From contig NC_030389.2 in NCBI RefSeq assembly GCF_001625215.2, positions 33,469,454-33,533,453 on the forward strand: a stretch of 64,000 nucleotides of DNA. The letters are read 5' to 3'. The DNA comes from Daucus carota subsp. sativus. Taxonomy: Eukaryota > Streptophyta > Magnoliopsida > Apiales > Apiaceae. Shown piece after piece: positions 9,530 through 21,019 of this stretch. Position 1 is the first letter of the stretch; each line of letters begins with the position of its first letter. A program made the translations under genes and the position numbers. The notes below the pieces were generated by a model. The model saw only the letters and a program-made list of their open reading frames with translations, searched no databases and was not told where the DNA came from.

Positions 9530-10846
9530 CTGATTCATTAGAAGCTTAATTGATTGGTATAACACTACACATTAGTCGTAGATGTAGTCATGTAGATTTG
9601 AGCGTTGCTAATTTAATCAATTGTAGTTCTTGGATTTAAATTGTTGGGTGTAGAGAATTGATTACTGGTGGGATTTAATATGCAATTGTTATGTGTAAAT
9701 TCTGGTTGTTGGGGGTGAGAAACTGGTTAAAACATTTGAAATGAATTGATTCCTCTTTGTATTTGTGCGTTTGTTGCCTACTTTGGATGAGATTACAAAG
9801 GAATGTCTTTATGACTTATCTGAAATCATGATGTGTACCATGTGTTTTTATTCACATCCTTGTTTTGAATTAAACTAGCATTATGTTGATGGTGATTGTC
9901 AATTGCTAGTTCATTAAAAGTTCTTATCATTTAGAATTAAAGTATGTTTAGAATTGTGTGTATACTTTTAGAGTTTAGCAAACAATGATATTGTGCCAGG
10001 TCTTCTGAGTTTCGGAAAGTAAAAAGATCACTTATTTTGAATTTAAGCCTCCTGTTCATAGATCAATATATTACTGTTACTTCATAGTTGATGCTGATGT
10101 TTGATAATTGCTGGCAGTGTTTGAAGCTTGCGGTTCTTGTTCTTGATCTGTAAGAAAAACCCGTCTCGATGATTTCCGGGTCATTTGACCTCTGCTCTAG
10201 CTGTATGCTGGTTCCTTGGCTTTGTATTGTGCAACATGAAGAGAACTCTGCAAGATTAAAAGAGATTTTCGAGAACTGTTAGTCAACATACTTGTAGTAA
10301 CCTTTCAAGCCTCAATTACTCCTACATGAACTTACCTCTGTACTGTTTATTCAGTTCCCTGGGGAAAAAATGGTTGCATAATTACTGATTACTGGATCTA
10401 ACATTCATTTCAGGTCTCCGTTTATCTGAAGCTGTCGAAGATTCAAGAACATACCTGTCATTGCATCGATGAAAACTATTGTTACGTTGCTGTAACAAGA
10501 CTTCCAGTCTAAGACCAGCTTAGATGTATTTTCTCTCAGAGGATTGCATCTCTCTGCTGACTGCAATTACCTTGATCATGAACCTCTGGGATCTGAACTT
10601 GGTTATTATGTATAAGCTTATGAGTTCAAAGTTTTTGTCATCTATCATGTTTATGAGATCTCATATGAATATATGATCTTAATGCAATGCACAAATGTAC
10701 TACTCTGTTAACGTAAAAAAGGAGTATTACTCTGTTACATAAAATATGGTCACACAAGGACTGAACCGAAAAACCAAAACCAAATTAAGCCAACTAAATA
10801 GTCTAAATATGGTTACACTTTATTTCACTTGCCTAGGACATCTTAA
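9530..10846. other. Convergent 3' regions of the HMGA-like and PME genes
   Basis: This holds the 3' UTR of the HMGA-like gene and, near 10750-10846, the probable 3' UTR of the PME gene on the other strand. The two genes converge here. I see no further coding exon or repeat. Confidence 0.5.
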
Positions 10847-12515
10847 TCACAATCCGGATGTATATGGCACTCCGGTGGCTGCAAGCCATGAATCGCCACC
10901 AATGAAGCTCCTGACCGAAAATCTTTCAGCCTCTTGAACGCCTGTGATGACATGGTATCCCGGCCATCTCACCCTTCCTCCAGTTCCTGCACCACTTCCG
11001 CTATTCATAAATTCACCATAATACAATGTTTTGAGAGCAAAATCGCCGCTCCATGGCAGCCAACCAGTTGAATGAATCAAGCCGTCTAAGAAACTTTTTA
11101 ACACGACTGTCCTTGAATATTGCTTCCATGGTCTTCCAAGATACGTTTTGAATGAACCCTGAACTGTTTTTAAATCTGAAGCTGCTGTAATCCGACAATT
11201 ATGCAACACAATACCCGTATTCTGATTAGGATCTGTCCTGCCTTGTGCGGTTACTGTGTTAAACTGATTGCTCATTGGCTTTCTTACGTAGATGTTGCAG
11301 TTCTGCATGATTGCAGCAGCGTTGCCAAAAATGAAGTCCACAGTTCCATAAATGTCACAGTTGCGGTAGAATTGGCGTTGGGAGTATACGTAGAGAGTGT
11401 CTTGATAACCCTTGAAGCTGCAGCTGTAGAAAACAGATAAATCAGAGCCAGATCGCAGTGCAACCGCTTGGTGGCTTTGTGGCCCTGCTGTGTTCTCAAA
11501 AGTCATTCCGCGGACAATTAGTCCATCTCCTGAAGCAGCTGCATGAAATTAACAAGACTTAAGATTACAAACGTAAGATTGCAGACACGAATGAGGCAAT
11601 GATTAGGGGAATATACTCACCAAAGGTTGCTGAGCGGAAGGTCGTGGAGCCATCTGCATTACTTTTGCTGGCAGTTACAACTGTGGCATCCATTCCATCT
11701 CCAACAAGCATCAAGTTCTTCACTGATTTCTTGATCTCCACGTTTTCTTTGTACACTCCTTTCTTCACATATATCACAAATCTCTTTGTCCCGGTTCTTG
11801 CTGCTGCCACGGCTTCAGAAATGGTCCTGTAATGACCTGATCCATCTTGTGCAACCACCAGATCAGGCTTCGGTGCTGTAGCCTGAAGAAGCTTACGGTC
11901 ACTGACTGAAATCCACTCTGGCATATCTTGAGCTAGTAAGTGCCGCCCTTTTGAGTTTCCACTAGATAGACCGAAAGTTTGTGAAGACATTAGCGCTTTA
12001 TTTATGGCAAGAGAGTTGCCAAGGAATTTTGTGAAATTATTTAGAGGAAAGGAATTTGAATAAGTAGTAGATAAATTGAAATCTGTAAAACCATCTTGGC
12101 AAGTTTGGTGGTTGGTAAGGGCTGAACTTAACCAAGTTTGGACATTATTATTACTTTTGTCGCGTTTATCTGTAGACATGGAACGGTTGATCTGGTGTAT
12201 GCTATCCTCATAATGTTCCAAACAATCAGCCCAAGCGGACTTGGCACGCTCTTCAAAGGAGCTTGTGTCCATGTCTGATACAAGCCTGTGGGCTTGTACC
12301 GCCTGAGCCATTGTGGCTGAAAGGGCGGAGTCACGATGTACTATAGACGAGGTTGTTTCTTGATCAGGTTTATGGGAAACCATGAATGAAGTACATAACT
12401 CGGGATAGGGTGTTTGGCTACAAAGTGATCCCGTGGCACCATGTACAATCAGAGCTGAGGCAAATACAAGAAGGCAGGTTAAAAGGAAAGCTGACATGCT
12501 AATAATATGATCCAT
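10847..12515 (-). CDS. Type-I pectin methylesterase (PMEI pro-domain + pectinesterase)
   Basis: Two exons, 11621-12515 and 10847-11538, give 528 residues. The donor is GTGAGT and the acceptor ends CATGCAG, and the join restores SATFAASGDG. The first ATG (12515) starts MDHIISMSAFLLTCLLVF, a signal peptide of about 26 residues. A PMEI-like pro-domain follows (about 32-180; Cys in LCSQTPYPELC, ADCLEHYEDS and TCQDGF). Then come two basic processing motifs, RHLL (191-194) and RKLL (207-210). The catalytic domain has GVYKENV, QAVALR, QDTLY, DFIFGNA and LGRPW, so all five usual catalytic or substrate residues are present. It would demethylesterify homogalacturonan in the cell wall after the pro-domain is removed by subtilases in the secretory route. 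The frame is complete. Confidence 0.95.
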
Positions 12516-12584
12516 ATGTTTGGATATAGTGGCTGATAAATTCAAGAAAAGTTGTGACCTGAGGATTTGAAGTTTAGAGGAGGG

Positions 12585-12592
12585 TTTTTATA
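12585..12592 (-). promoter_or_regulatory. TATA box of the PME gene
   Basis: TATAAAAA on the minus strand lies about 70 bases upstream of ATG 12515, which leaves a short 5' UTR and supports this start. Confidence 0.6.
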
Positions 12593-13150
12593 GGCCAAGA
12601 CTAAGTTTCTTGATCACTTGGATTGTGCTATTGTGTAATTCTACAGGTGAGTTAGGTGAACAAGGAAAGCGATGGACCATGCATGAAAATCTAGATTTCG
12701 GGTTGTCGTCGATGCATGCCAGATATGCTTTAGGTTTGCTCAAAGTGAAAGAGCAGCAACACTGTCAGCCTCTAATCTACACAGTACTAAACTATGATCA
12801 AATTATCAACCAATCATTCTGCTTTTTCCAGGTTGGTTTATATTTATATGAAAAGCCTTGATTACTGATTAGTTATATGGATAGTCCTGATTAGCTAGCA
12901 AGTACTGAGATTACTGCGTGATGATCAGTTTACAATTACTTAATGATCTTATGTCTTAATAATTTATGTGTTGATAAATTTACGCAGATCATTTGTCTAG
13001 CTATCTACTTTTCGTTATCTTGCGCCAGTCCCCATCTGAAATGGTTTAGAAGCTTTACCTTTTAACCAGATTCTTACACGTAAATCCATGGCATTAATTT
13101 TTATACAACCATTTCTTGGACCACAACCGCAATACATGTAACAAAGCTCT
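12593..13150. other. Upstream region of the PME gene
   Basis: Probable promoter DNA of the minus-strand PME gene. No other gene is visible. A short open frame at 12610-12861 shows no family pattern. Confidence 0.4.
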
Positions 13151-13260
13151 CACTACAAGAAAAACGGTTATTTTTAACGGGGTGACACTCCGGATATAAG
13201 TATGATCAGAAGTGTACAGCCGTCCATTGATACTGTCCTAGATTGTACATTCGACGGTAG
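13151..13260. mobile_element. CACTA-type transposon terminus (single end)
   Basis: The stretch begins CACTACAAGAAAAACGG, the terminal motif of plant CACTA/EnSpm elements, and goes into TTTTTAACGG-type subterminal sequence. I did not find the matching TCTTGTAGTG end nearby, so the element is truncated or its far end has decayed. The right limit given is arbitrary. Confidence 0.45.
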
Positions 13261-13596
13261 AGTAATATGATACTTGTCACATAGAAATGGAACTCGGATA
13301 AAGATGAAACCTGACATTAGTTAGATTAAGAGTAGGTGGCCAGTTAACTCGTGAATGTTGGTGCATATGACTAAGACTATATATGAATAGAGTCGAGCGA
13401 TTTGTTATGCATATGTGCAGTTATAATTACGCCACTTAGTTACAAATGTAGATATTGATATATCACCATCACTTTTAGAGAACTTCTGGTTGTAACGAAT
13501 GGTTTGGTATCAAGTTCCTAAATGGCCACTTAGTTGCATTAAATTATCTACATTAGATTGTTGTTCTTGATGCTGATGCGAGATCTCTTTGACATA

Positions 13597-13776
13597 TCCC
13601 TCCGTCTATATGATCCACTAGGACGGTTCTTAAGAGTTGAATGTTTGAATTCAATTTAAATCGTAGAAAATGAGAAGCTTAAGAAGGTGTATTATATGAA
13701 TGCGTAGTTGTAATAATTTCAAATAAATACTATAAATGGAAGGTTAATTCTTTACTTCTAAGATGGGACGGAGGAA
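13597..13776. mobile_element. Stowaway MITE (Tc1/mariner)
   Basis: The ends read TCCCTCCGTC on the left and, reverse complemented, TTCCTCCGTC on the right, with TA at both flanks (13595-13596, 13777-13778). The length is 180 bp and there is no coding frame. Confidence 0.75.
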
Positions 13777-14122
13777 TATATTTGTAGGGTGTAATTAGAA
13801 TTCACCAGGGTTTGGAAAAACTTAGATAAGATTCAAACTCTGAAACCTTTGTTTTTTACTGAAATCAATAGAAGAATATCATTCCATACCAATACTACAA
13901 AAACTTGAGCTAGAACTGCTATAAAAAATAGAGTTAGCACTGACCGCCAAGACGACCAATTTAGGCAAGAAAGCTAAAATGCAGAGGCTGTCCTGACCAC
14001 ACATGTTGCAATATTGAGAGTTAGAAATCCAACTACCTGTGTAGAGATTGTAGTCCATGCATACATGGTTTAGTACTACCAAAAAAGAACAATTTGGTCT
14101 GTTGGATTAACCGTGATGAGAG

Positions 14123-14359
14123 CAGGGCCGGTCTTTAAAGATTTGGATGCCCTGGACAAATTTTGAAAAAGTTTTTCTATTTTTTCAGGATCATAAAATA
14201 AAATTTTACATAGATTCAAATCAATCTACAGTGACATAATCAGAAGCATTATTTTAAGATAAACACCACGATCAATTCAAATGTATATAAATATATAAAT
14301 TATCATTGATGCCCTAGGCGTTCGCATTTTGGGCTTTACCCAAGGACCGGCCGGCCCTG
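14123..14359. mobile_element. hAT-like MITE with CAGGGCCGG termini
   Basis: The left end CAGGGCCGGTCTTTAAAG faces a right end that reads CAGGGCCGGCCGGTCC when reverse complemented. It is 237 bp. The flanks (GATGAGAG against GGAGAGCT) do not give a clean 8-bp duplication, so it is an old copy or the boundary is off by a few bases. Confidence 0.65.
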
Positions 14360-14974
14360 GGAGAGCTGTGAGAGCTGAATATATAAGCAAGACTATATAT
14401 TGACCGGTGCAAGACGCCATAACGTAGACTTGTCACGTATGAAGTCCATGTTGATACGGCTAGACCATCAACAATACGCGTGGGTCATAAAGATACGACG
14501 GAGATTGACATCGGTTGGAATTGGGACCTGCGATCGGATTTGAAAGAGAATATTGTTAAATTTTTGGCTTCTATGCAACTTGTAGTGACTACTGAACAAA
14601 GGTTACAAATAGGAAGGTACTGATCTGATTTTAATTTTAAACATGAATCATTTGGTATACATCTCATTCTGTTCTTTGTGGTGAAACATAAACTCATTAG
14701 TTTATGAAACCTTTTCCTTTTTCTAGTGTAAAATTATAATCCAACAGCTAAGCTACAGGTTGCCAACTCCATCGGACTTTTGGTAGTATTGTTCTCTTAT
14801 TAAGCACCTGAATACATTTGGTGGTGTTGTTTATACTGTTTATTCATTTTCATGTGTCCGAATAAAAGGTTATTGTTTTGTTATGGGAAGAATGGACATA
14901 AAATCCAGCTGCATACATTCATGTTCGGTGCCTGAATTAACACAGACAATTGTATACATGCCATTCTTTTATAC
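14360..14974. other. Intergenic DNA between MITEs
   Basis: I see no gene, RNA or clear repeat end in this stretch. Confidence 0.5.
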
Positions 14975-15267
14975 ACCTGATTCGTGTCCTATTTTGACTA
15001 TTAGATAGTTAACTTGACCATATTATGTGTCATATTTTGACGGTTAGGTAGTCAACTTGACCAAATTTTGACCATTAATTAAAGAAATTTATTAATTATT
15101 TTAAAAATCTGAAAATGGGCTTTGAAAGGGACAAGATATATTTTCCAATAAAATAAATTTTCTAATATTTTTAAGCTGAAAATATGTGTAATTTGTGGTC
15201 AAAGTTTAATCAGTTCGACTCTTCAATAGTCAAAAGAGGACACATTATATGAGATGGAGGGAGTATA
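14975..15267. mobile_element. Degenerate Stowaway-like MITE
   Basis: The right end, reverse complemented, reads TACTCCCTCCATCTCATATA, and both ends share GTGTCCTMTTTTGACTATT. The left tip is eroded, so the start is approximate. Confidence 0.5.
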
Positions 15268-15314
15268 AAGCATCCTTATATACATGAAGAATAAGAAATA
15301 AATGAATAATGTTA

Positions 15315-15573
15315 CTCCCTCCGTCCTAATTTATTTGTCTTGTTTGACTTTTTATGGTCAAATTGACCAAATTTTGACTGAAATTTACATATATAAAATA
15401 ATTAGAAAAAATTATGAAAAATATATTATTAAAATCTACATCTTTTATGTTTTAAAATGTATTTTTTCAATTTTCAAGATCATGTAAGAATAATTACTAA
15501 TTACTAGTCAAAATTTGGTCAATTTGACCATAAAAAATCAAACAAGACAAATAAATAATTGGGACAGAGAAAA
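15315..15573. mobile_element. Stowaway MITE with long inverted repeats
   Basis: The left arm begins CTCCCTCCGTCCTAATTTA; the right arm mirrors it through about 70 bases, including TCTTGTTTGA and TGGTCAAATTGACC. TA lies at each flank (15313-15314, 15574-15575). The length is 259 bp. Confidence 0.8.
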
Positions 15574-16014
15574 TATTAATCAATGAAGGAAAATGTTAAA
15601 TACAAAGCTTATATTGAAGTTCCATAGCAATTTCCTTTTCTTTTTTTTTTTTTAAGAAAAGAAGATAATTTAACAAATAATAGCCATATGGCATCTACAA
15701 GAATGATCGAGTCGCACAAACATAGAAAAAAATTAACATGCCTGTCTTCATACCCAAGATAAGACAAATAAGCGATGTTGAAATTGACGATCGTACATGT
15801 ATGGATCCTTGATCTATGTTCACCATCTTTTTCAAAAACTCCGTTTGAGCTATCAACCATAAATGCAATTCCCGAAAGGCTTTTATCAATGAATCCAAAC
15901 CAACTCTCACAAAAGGAGAGAAAAATCACACACTCTCAAACACGTTTTTTTTTTTTTTTTTAATCATAATTGCTAATCTGGCGGGGAAGTCTAATTTCTA
16001 TTCTTTAACGCGCC
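15574..16014. other. Intergenic DNA with poly-T tracts
   Basis: Two homopolymer tracts (about 15635-15655 and 15945-15961) are visible, with the probable 5' flank of the small exon at 16015. A 106-residue open frame here shows no recognisable family. Confidence 0.4.
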
Positions 16015-17178
16015 ATGGAGGATGAATCTCAAACAATTCCTGATGATCTTCCAAGTTCTGAAAATCCACTCATTGAAGGTAATTTGACAGATTTTAGTTT
16101 TGAACTTGAAAAAGAAGTTTGGATTGCTTTTGATTCATTGTAATTTGGGCTTAATTTTCAGAATTTGATTCCATAAATTATAAAGAGATATAATTGCTTA
16201 GAGCAAGTCCAACAACTGCCTCAAATGATGTCCTAAGTTATTATTTAAGGCATTTGATTAAAAATATTACTCCAACAGTGTCCTAGTGATGCCTTATATC
16301 ACTGAGACAAGCTCCTCAAGCCTTATTAATAGGGCATCTCTCGCCTTGTCCTATCCTATATTTTAATATAAATTCTTCTACCCACTATCTTTCTCTTTCT
16401 ATTTTGTATTGTGATTCAATGATGAAAGAGAATATATAATATAAAATATTAAACACATATTAAAAATAAGGTACATTGTTGGAGTTGAACTTAGATAAAC
16501 ATGTTCTAGATCACTTGGACATCATATTTTATATTATATTTGAGGCTCCAACTAGGACATTGTTGGACTTGCTCTTAGTACATCTTTCAAGTCTCGGAAG
16601 ATCTTATCAAATCTACGAAAGATATTTACTTGGTACAAGGCTATGCTCTAACCACTAAGTGGAAATTAGTATGTTGTTTTTGGTTGTGACAGAAGAATGT
16701 AATGTTCTGATGAGTGTTCTCCTGATATGCTCTGCTCTGAAAGTTATAACTGTTTGAAAAGCTGATGTCAAGGATAATACTGGAATTGGATTATATATAT
16801 ATTGCTCTGGAACTTAAATATAAGCTTTGGATTTAACATTTTCCGCTATATTCCTCAAGCAAGAAACCAGAGTCTGACAAAAAAAGAGAGTAAGAAACCA
16901 GGGAGTAATTACTTCTAGTTGATTGAACAATTCACTTATCACTTTATTAGAAGAAACAATTCTTATCATCCATTTTCTCTGTAATTCTTTACATTCTGTT
17001 TATTTTTTTCGATATATGTTAATAATCTTTTACATTTGACGGGCATTTTAAAACTATCACCGGTATCACCGACGTTAGAAGCCTTTCAAAAGTTGAAACT
17101 GAAATCAAACGAAAGGGACATGATGTTTCGCAGATTGGTTCAGAACCTACAGCTAACTTGTCACCAGAGAATAAATAG
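16015..17178 (+). CDS. Possible small gene with two visible exons around a Tourist MITE
   Basis: An ATG at 16015 in GCGCCATGG context opens MEDESQTIPDDLPSSENPLI. It reaches GAAGGTAAT at about 16078, where a GT donor is plausible. About 1 kb downstream an open stretch ending in TAG at 17176-17178 reads FKTITGITDVRSLSKVETE and closes SEPTANLSPENK. Its composition looks like coding sequence, but I could not fix the acceptor. The first exon can also be read through to a stop, giving a 42-residue product. I do not recognise the protein. The gap between the exons holds a 374-bp MITE. It may be a short real gene, two unrelated scraps or a pseudogene. Confidence 0.3.
16201..16574. mobile_element. Tourist-type MITE (PIF/Harbinger)
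   Basis: The ends read GAGCAAGTCCAACAACTGC on the left and GAGCAAGTCCAACAATGTCC on the right (reverse complement). TTA is duplicated at 16198-16200 and 16575-16577. It is 374 bp and non-coding. Confidence 0.85.
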
Positions 17179-17500
17179 ATTACGATGTGATCAACTTCTT
17201 CTGTCCCAAAAATCTCATTTTCGGCAAATATAATAAATGTCGTTCAACACTGAGAGGCTAAAAATCGAACAACTAATTCACACATTTATGAAAAAACCCG
17301 TGTGCAAACACGACAAGATAATTCAAAGTACAGAACAGCAAGGAAGATAAGGTTCACTCAAACATTCACAATTCTTATCATCAAAATTTAATTGTGTCTA
17401 CATCTTTACAACAACAATTCCAATACTTTACATTTCATTCCACAAAGATTCGAGCTCAAAATCTCGCTCATTAGAGATATACCTTTATCACTAGACGTTC

Positions 17501-18148
17501 TCACGGCTCAGCATAATATTCGGTTACTTTCGAAACATAATTATTAACCAATGCAAGCGCATTGCTCGTTAGGTGCATCACTTTCTCCGACCGATTACAA
17601 ACGCTCTTCTTCACAGGCCCATCATTAATCTCCTCGAATCCATCCGTACACGTGTCCTCATTCGTCAGCGCCGCGCTCATATACGTCTGCACATTGCTGA
17701 GCTGAAACCTAAGCGAGTCGCCCGAGCCGTCCAGCACGAACATCTGCTGCAGCGAGTCGCGAATCTGGTCCACCGCGTCGCTGAACACCTCAAAACAGTC
17801 CTGCAACGCGGCCGCGACTCGCGGCTCAGCGGCCTCGTCCTCGGCGTTGTGAGAGAGGTTTTGGACGTAGTTGGCCATGCGCTTGGCGCGGTTCAGGCTC
17901 ACGCCGACCGCGGCTCGGGCTAATAAGGCCGGGTCTTCTTGAACGTACGCGGCGTAGCGGTACAAAGACGTGAAGCATAGGTCAGGGTACAATGTGGCTT
18001 GGCAATTGTTGCGAATGAAGAACAAGTTGCTTGCGGCTGAAGGGACCGGCGAGGGCGCGATATCGGGTGGTGTCGCCGCGGCAACTGAGTAACAAAATAG
18101 TGTAGTTGAAAGAAGGGATGTAATAGCAAGTATGAGATGAGTGTCCAT
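17501..18148 (-). CDS. Pectin methylesterase/invertase inhibitor domain protein (PMEI-like)
   Basis: The first ATG is at 18148 (an upstream in-frame GTG is not a start) and the product is 215 residues. A signal peptide spans about residues 1-25 (MDTHLILAITSLLSTTLF). The domain shows the family pattern: IRNNCQATLYPDLCFTSL, then ALQDCFEVFSDAVDQI, VQTYMSAALTNEDTC and a final SNALALVNNY helix. The four conserved Cys are present and a fifth is seen in KKSVCNRSEK. It should be secreted to the apoplast and inhibit pectin methylesterase or, in some members, acid invertase; sequence alone does not tell which. It is unspliced, as usual. Its fold is that of the PME pro-domain encoded 5 kb away on the same strand, but nothing shows that the two genes work together. 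Confidence 0.92.
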   Translation of the reverse strand: MDTHLILAITSLLSTTLFCYSVAAATPPDIAPSPVPSAASNLFFIRNNCQATLYPDLCFTSLYRYAAYVQEDPALLARAAVGVSLNRAKRMANYVQNLSHNAEDEAAEPRVAAALQDCFEVFSDAVDQIRDSLQQMFVLDGSGDSLRFQLSNVQTYMSAALTNEDTCTDGFEEINDGPVKKSVCNRSEKVMHLTSNALALVNNYVSKVTEYYAEP

Positions 18149-18220
18149 TGAAGCATGCACTTTGTGAGATCGAGTTGTTAGAGTTGTGTTTGCAGGGAAA
18201 AATTTAGTTGAGGAATTAAT

Positions 18221-18230
18221 TTATATATAG
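18221..18230 (-). promoter_or_regulatory. TATA box of the PMEI-like gene
   Basis: TATATATAAA on the minus strand lies 73 bases upstream of the ATG at 18148, a normal distance for a short 5' UTR. Confidence 0.6.
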
Positions 18231-18275
18231 GCTTAAGATTTTACAAAGTAGATGACGATATTACTCTCTTAAATA

Positions 18276-18767
18276 CTCTCTTTGTTTTGAAATATCGTTC
18301 GACTTTTTGGCACATACTTCTAAGTCCTTTGACTCTATTGGTAAATTCATTATATTTTTAAAATTTTTTTTTTCTGAATAAAAATATACTCCCTCTGTAC
18401 CAAAAAACATTTCCTGTTTTGACTTTTTGCACTGTTTATTGTAAGCAATTGACTACTAATTTATACATAATTTATAAGATAAAATATAGTCATGAGTGAT
18501 CTTGTTTGATTCGTATTTATGAGTACTTTAATATAGTGAAATTTTTATATTTAATACTAATACGAAATTAAAAATATTAAAGATAAGAAATGTGTGTTGG
18601 CAAACGCGCACATGATTAACAGGAAAAGTATTAAGAGACGGAGGGAGTATGATTAATGTTATAGTTCAGAAAAAAAAAATTTAAAAATAATAATTTTACC
18701 TATGCGGTCAAAACATTTAAAAATGTGTGCTAAAAAATCAAACGTCATATAATAAAGATTAGGAGGG
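18276..18767. mobile_element. Stowaway-like MITE interrupted by a second MITE
   Basis: The outer arms read CTCTCTTTGTTTTGAAATAT on the left and, reverse complemented, CCCTCCTAATCTTTATTATA on the right, and both continue into CG(T)TYGAYTTTTTRGCACA. The same family recurs at 37350-37526, which is uninterrupted at 177 bp. The insertion lies in an internal TA. Confidence 0.65.
18389..18647. mobile_element. Stowaway MITE nested in the one at 18276
   Basis: The ends read CTCCCTCTGTACC and, reverse complemented, CTCCCTCCGTCTC. TA lies at 18387-18388 and 18648-18649. It is 259 bp and of the same family as 26400-26673 (shared TTTCCTGTT and GTTTGCCAACA-type segments). Confidence 0.8.
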
Positions 18768-19038
18768 TTTGTGATCATTGTGAATTGTGATTATGTCCTA
18801 TATTTTGGTGTCCACTAGGCCCGGGCCTTCCTTTTTAATCTTCTTTTTGTACTAATGTAAATGATTAATTAAGAAGCATATCGAATCGTTATGATTAAAA
18901 TTTGTTTTAGAACTTTAAGTACAACATTTCAGTTAATTATGATTTGTAATTTTGTATCCGGCTACATTAGAGGGAGAACAGTAAAAATCAAAGTTAAAAT
19001 GTTTGTTTTCTTATTATCATGATTTTAAATAATTATTT
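18768..19038. other. Intergenic spacer
   Basis: I see nothing recognisable here. Confidence 0.5.
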
Positions 19039-19046
19039 CCGTGTAT

Positions 19047-19513
19047 CAGTGTTGTAAAAAGCGCAAATCGGTCCTAAGCGGTGAGGTGACCTTCTGGCGC
19101 TTAAGCGGATAAGCGGACGCTTAAGCGGAATTTTAAGCGGGTGATTAAGCGGATTAATAATATATATTTAAAATTTTATATATAATAATATTATATATAT
19201 AATTAAAATTATAAAATAATTAAGTAATAAGAATTTAAACATAAAATGTTTTTGATAAAAAAGATATTTTTAATATTTTATTATAATTTTCATAATATTT
19301 ATAAAAAAATATTTGTATTTAAATATAAAAAATTAGCAAGCCAAAATCATTCTGACCGCTTAATCCGCTTAATGTCCGCTTAATCCGCTTAACAGGCCGC
19401 TTAATGTTAAAAAACGCTTATTTCCCGCTTAATGTAAAATCGAAGCGTTTTACCCTCCGATTCCGCTTAAGCACCCGCTTAGACGGCCGCTTAATGCGCT
19501 TTTTAGAACACTG
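19047..19513. mobile_element. hAT MITE with AAGCGG subterminal repeats
   Basis: The termini are CAGTGTTGTAAAAAGCGC and, reverse complemented, CAGTGTTCTAAAAAGCGC. A perfect 8-bp duplication CCGTGTAT flanks it (19039-19046, 19514-19521). About a dozen copies of (T)TAAGCGG lie in the two subterminal zones, in opposite orientation on the two sides. Confidence 0.9.
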
Positions 19514-19521
19514 CCGTGTAT

Positions 19522-19960
19522 TTATGTATTGTCAAGATCAAGCCGAGTTCTTAGTAATGCAAAAGCACTCAGAATGTCAAAGGATGTGCGATAGAGATGG
19601 ATGGACAACTTAAATACGTGCATAAATACATTGATTAATAGATATAGTACAATGCCTTGATTTAAATTAAATAATTAGTACTACAAATTTGTAGGCATGT
19701 GGTGTAGAATAAAAAAGAAACGAGTGTGCAGGTTGAGTTGAGCTACCTATATATTATTCGTGGAGAGGGAGATTATAAAATGCAGAGAAAAGTAGATGAA
19801 AGGAATTAAGAGGCAAAATTCGTGGATGACATCCTGAAATTCGGCTATTAGTGGGGTGTTAGGTACGGTTTTATTAGTGCTGTTCCACCCGTGTAGTTGG
19901 TTGGTGCTGTAGAACTATGTGATCCTCCTACACTTTGATTTTGGCAAAGTTCACGAGTAA
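19522..19960. other. Intergenic spacer
   Basis: No gene, RNA or repeat end is recognised. Confidence 0.45.
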
Positions 19961-20262
19961 TTTGTAGTTGAGGTAATTGTATATCGCACATCTTAGTATC
20001 GTTCAAAAATGACAGAGTATTTATATTTTGAGAAACTCAACTCGCACCCCTTATCTTTGATGCACCCTTGCTGTTAACTTCTGTTAACTCAGTGCACTCT
20101 GTTAAATCACTATACATATAATTGCAATTCGGACCCCCTAAGTTACGTTCAAAAACGATGTTGTACCCATACTTTTGGAAACCCAAATCGCACCACCTAT
20201 TTTTACATTTCAAGAACGATACACACATCCTCCGTTAAATTTCGTTAACTTTCGTTAAAATA

Positions 20263-20980
20263 CTCCTCTGTCTCAATTTACATGTCCCTTTTGCTTTTTG
20301 AGGAGTCAAATTGACTAATTTTTGACCAACTATTTGAAAATATATATTTATTATTTTAGAAAATATAAAGTTACATATTAAAACGGACTAGATTTAATTT
20401 TTGATGATATTTTTTTAAAAATTTTTTTATCAATTTTTCCAAACAAAATAATTAATATTTATATATTTTAATCAATATATAAATTTATGTATTATTTATA
20501 ATAAATATCACATAATATTTATTTTTTATATTTAAAATAGTGTATATTTTAAGTACTTAATACTAGGGGTGATCGCGGTCCGGTTTGGTTAGGATTGGAG
20601 GTATAACCGGAACCAAACCGTCTATTAGCGGTTTTTTAAAATCTCAAACCAACCCGTGAACCGCAAACCAATTAACCCGGACCATGCGGTGCGGTTTTTG
20701 ATGGTTCGGTTAAGCGGATTGATCGGTTTATGACTAAGGCTTATAATCATAGATGAGGATTTATGAATAATACTAGAAAATAACGCATCATTTTGTCTCC
20801 ATTTGTACAATTTCACATAGTTAAATTATAATACAAACTTTAGTCTAATAAAATGCATAAACTTGAATCGAAGTCGTGGATCAATGAATTGATATGACTT
20901 GTAGTTTGTATTGATAAGGTAACTAACTAAACAACAACCTCAGCAAGGATAAACTAAAAAGGTAATATATTTATATAAAA

Positions 20981-21019
<39 letters not shown>

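Noticed and set aside
17573-17923. A 116-residue plus-strand frame opposite the PMEI-like gene
   Set aside because: It is antisense to a clear PMEI domain and follows its GC-rich codons.
10847-18148. PME and PMEI-like genes considered as a functional gene pair or cluster
   Set aside because: They are 5 kb apart with MITEs and a possible gene between them; the shared fold alone does not show a joint role.
19050-19500. AAGCGG direct repeats considered as a CRISPR-like or satellite array
   Set aside because: Spacing is irregular, orientation flips between the two sides, and the block has hAT tips and an 8-bp duplication.
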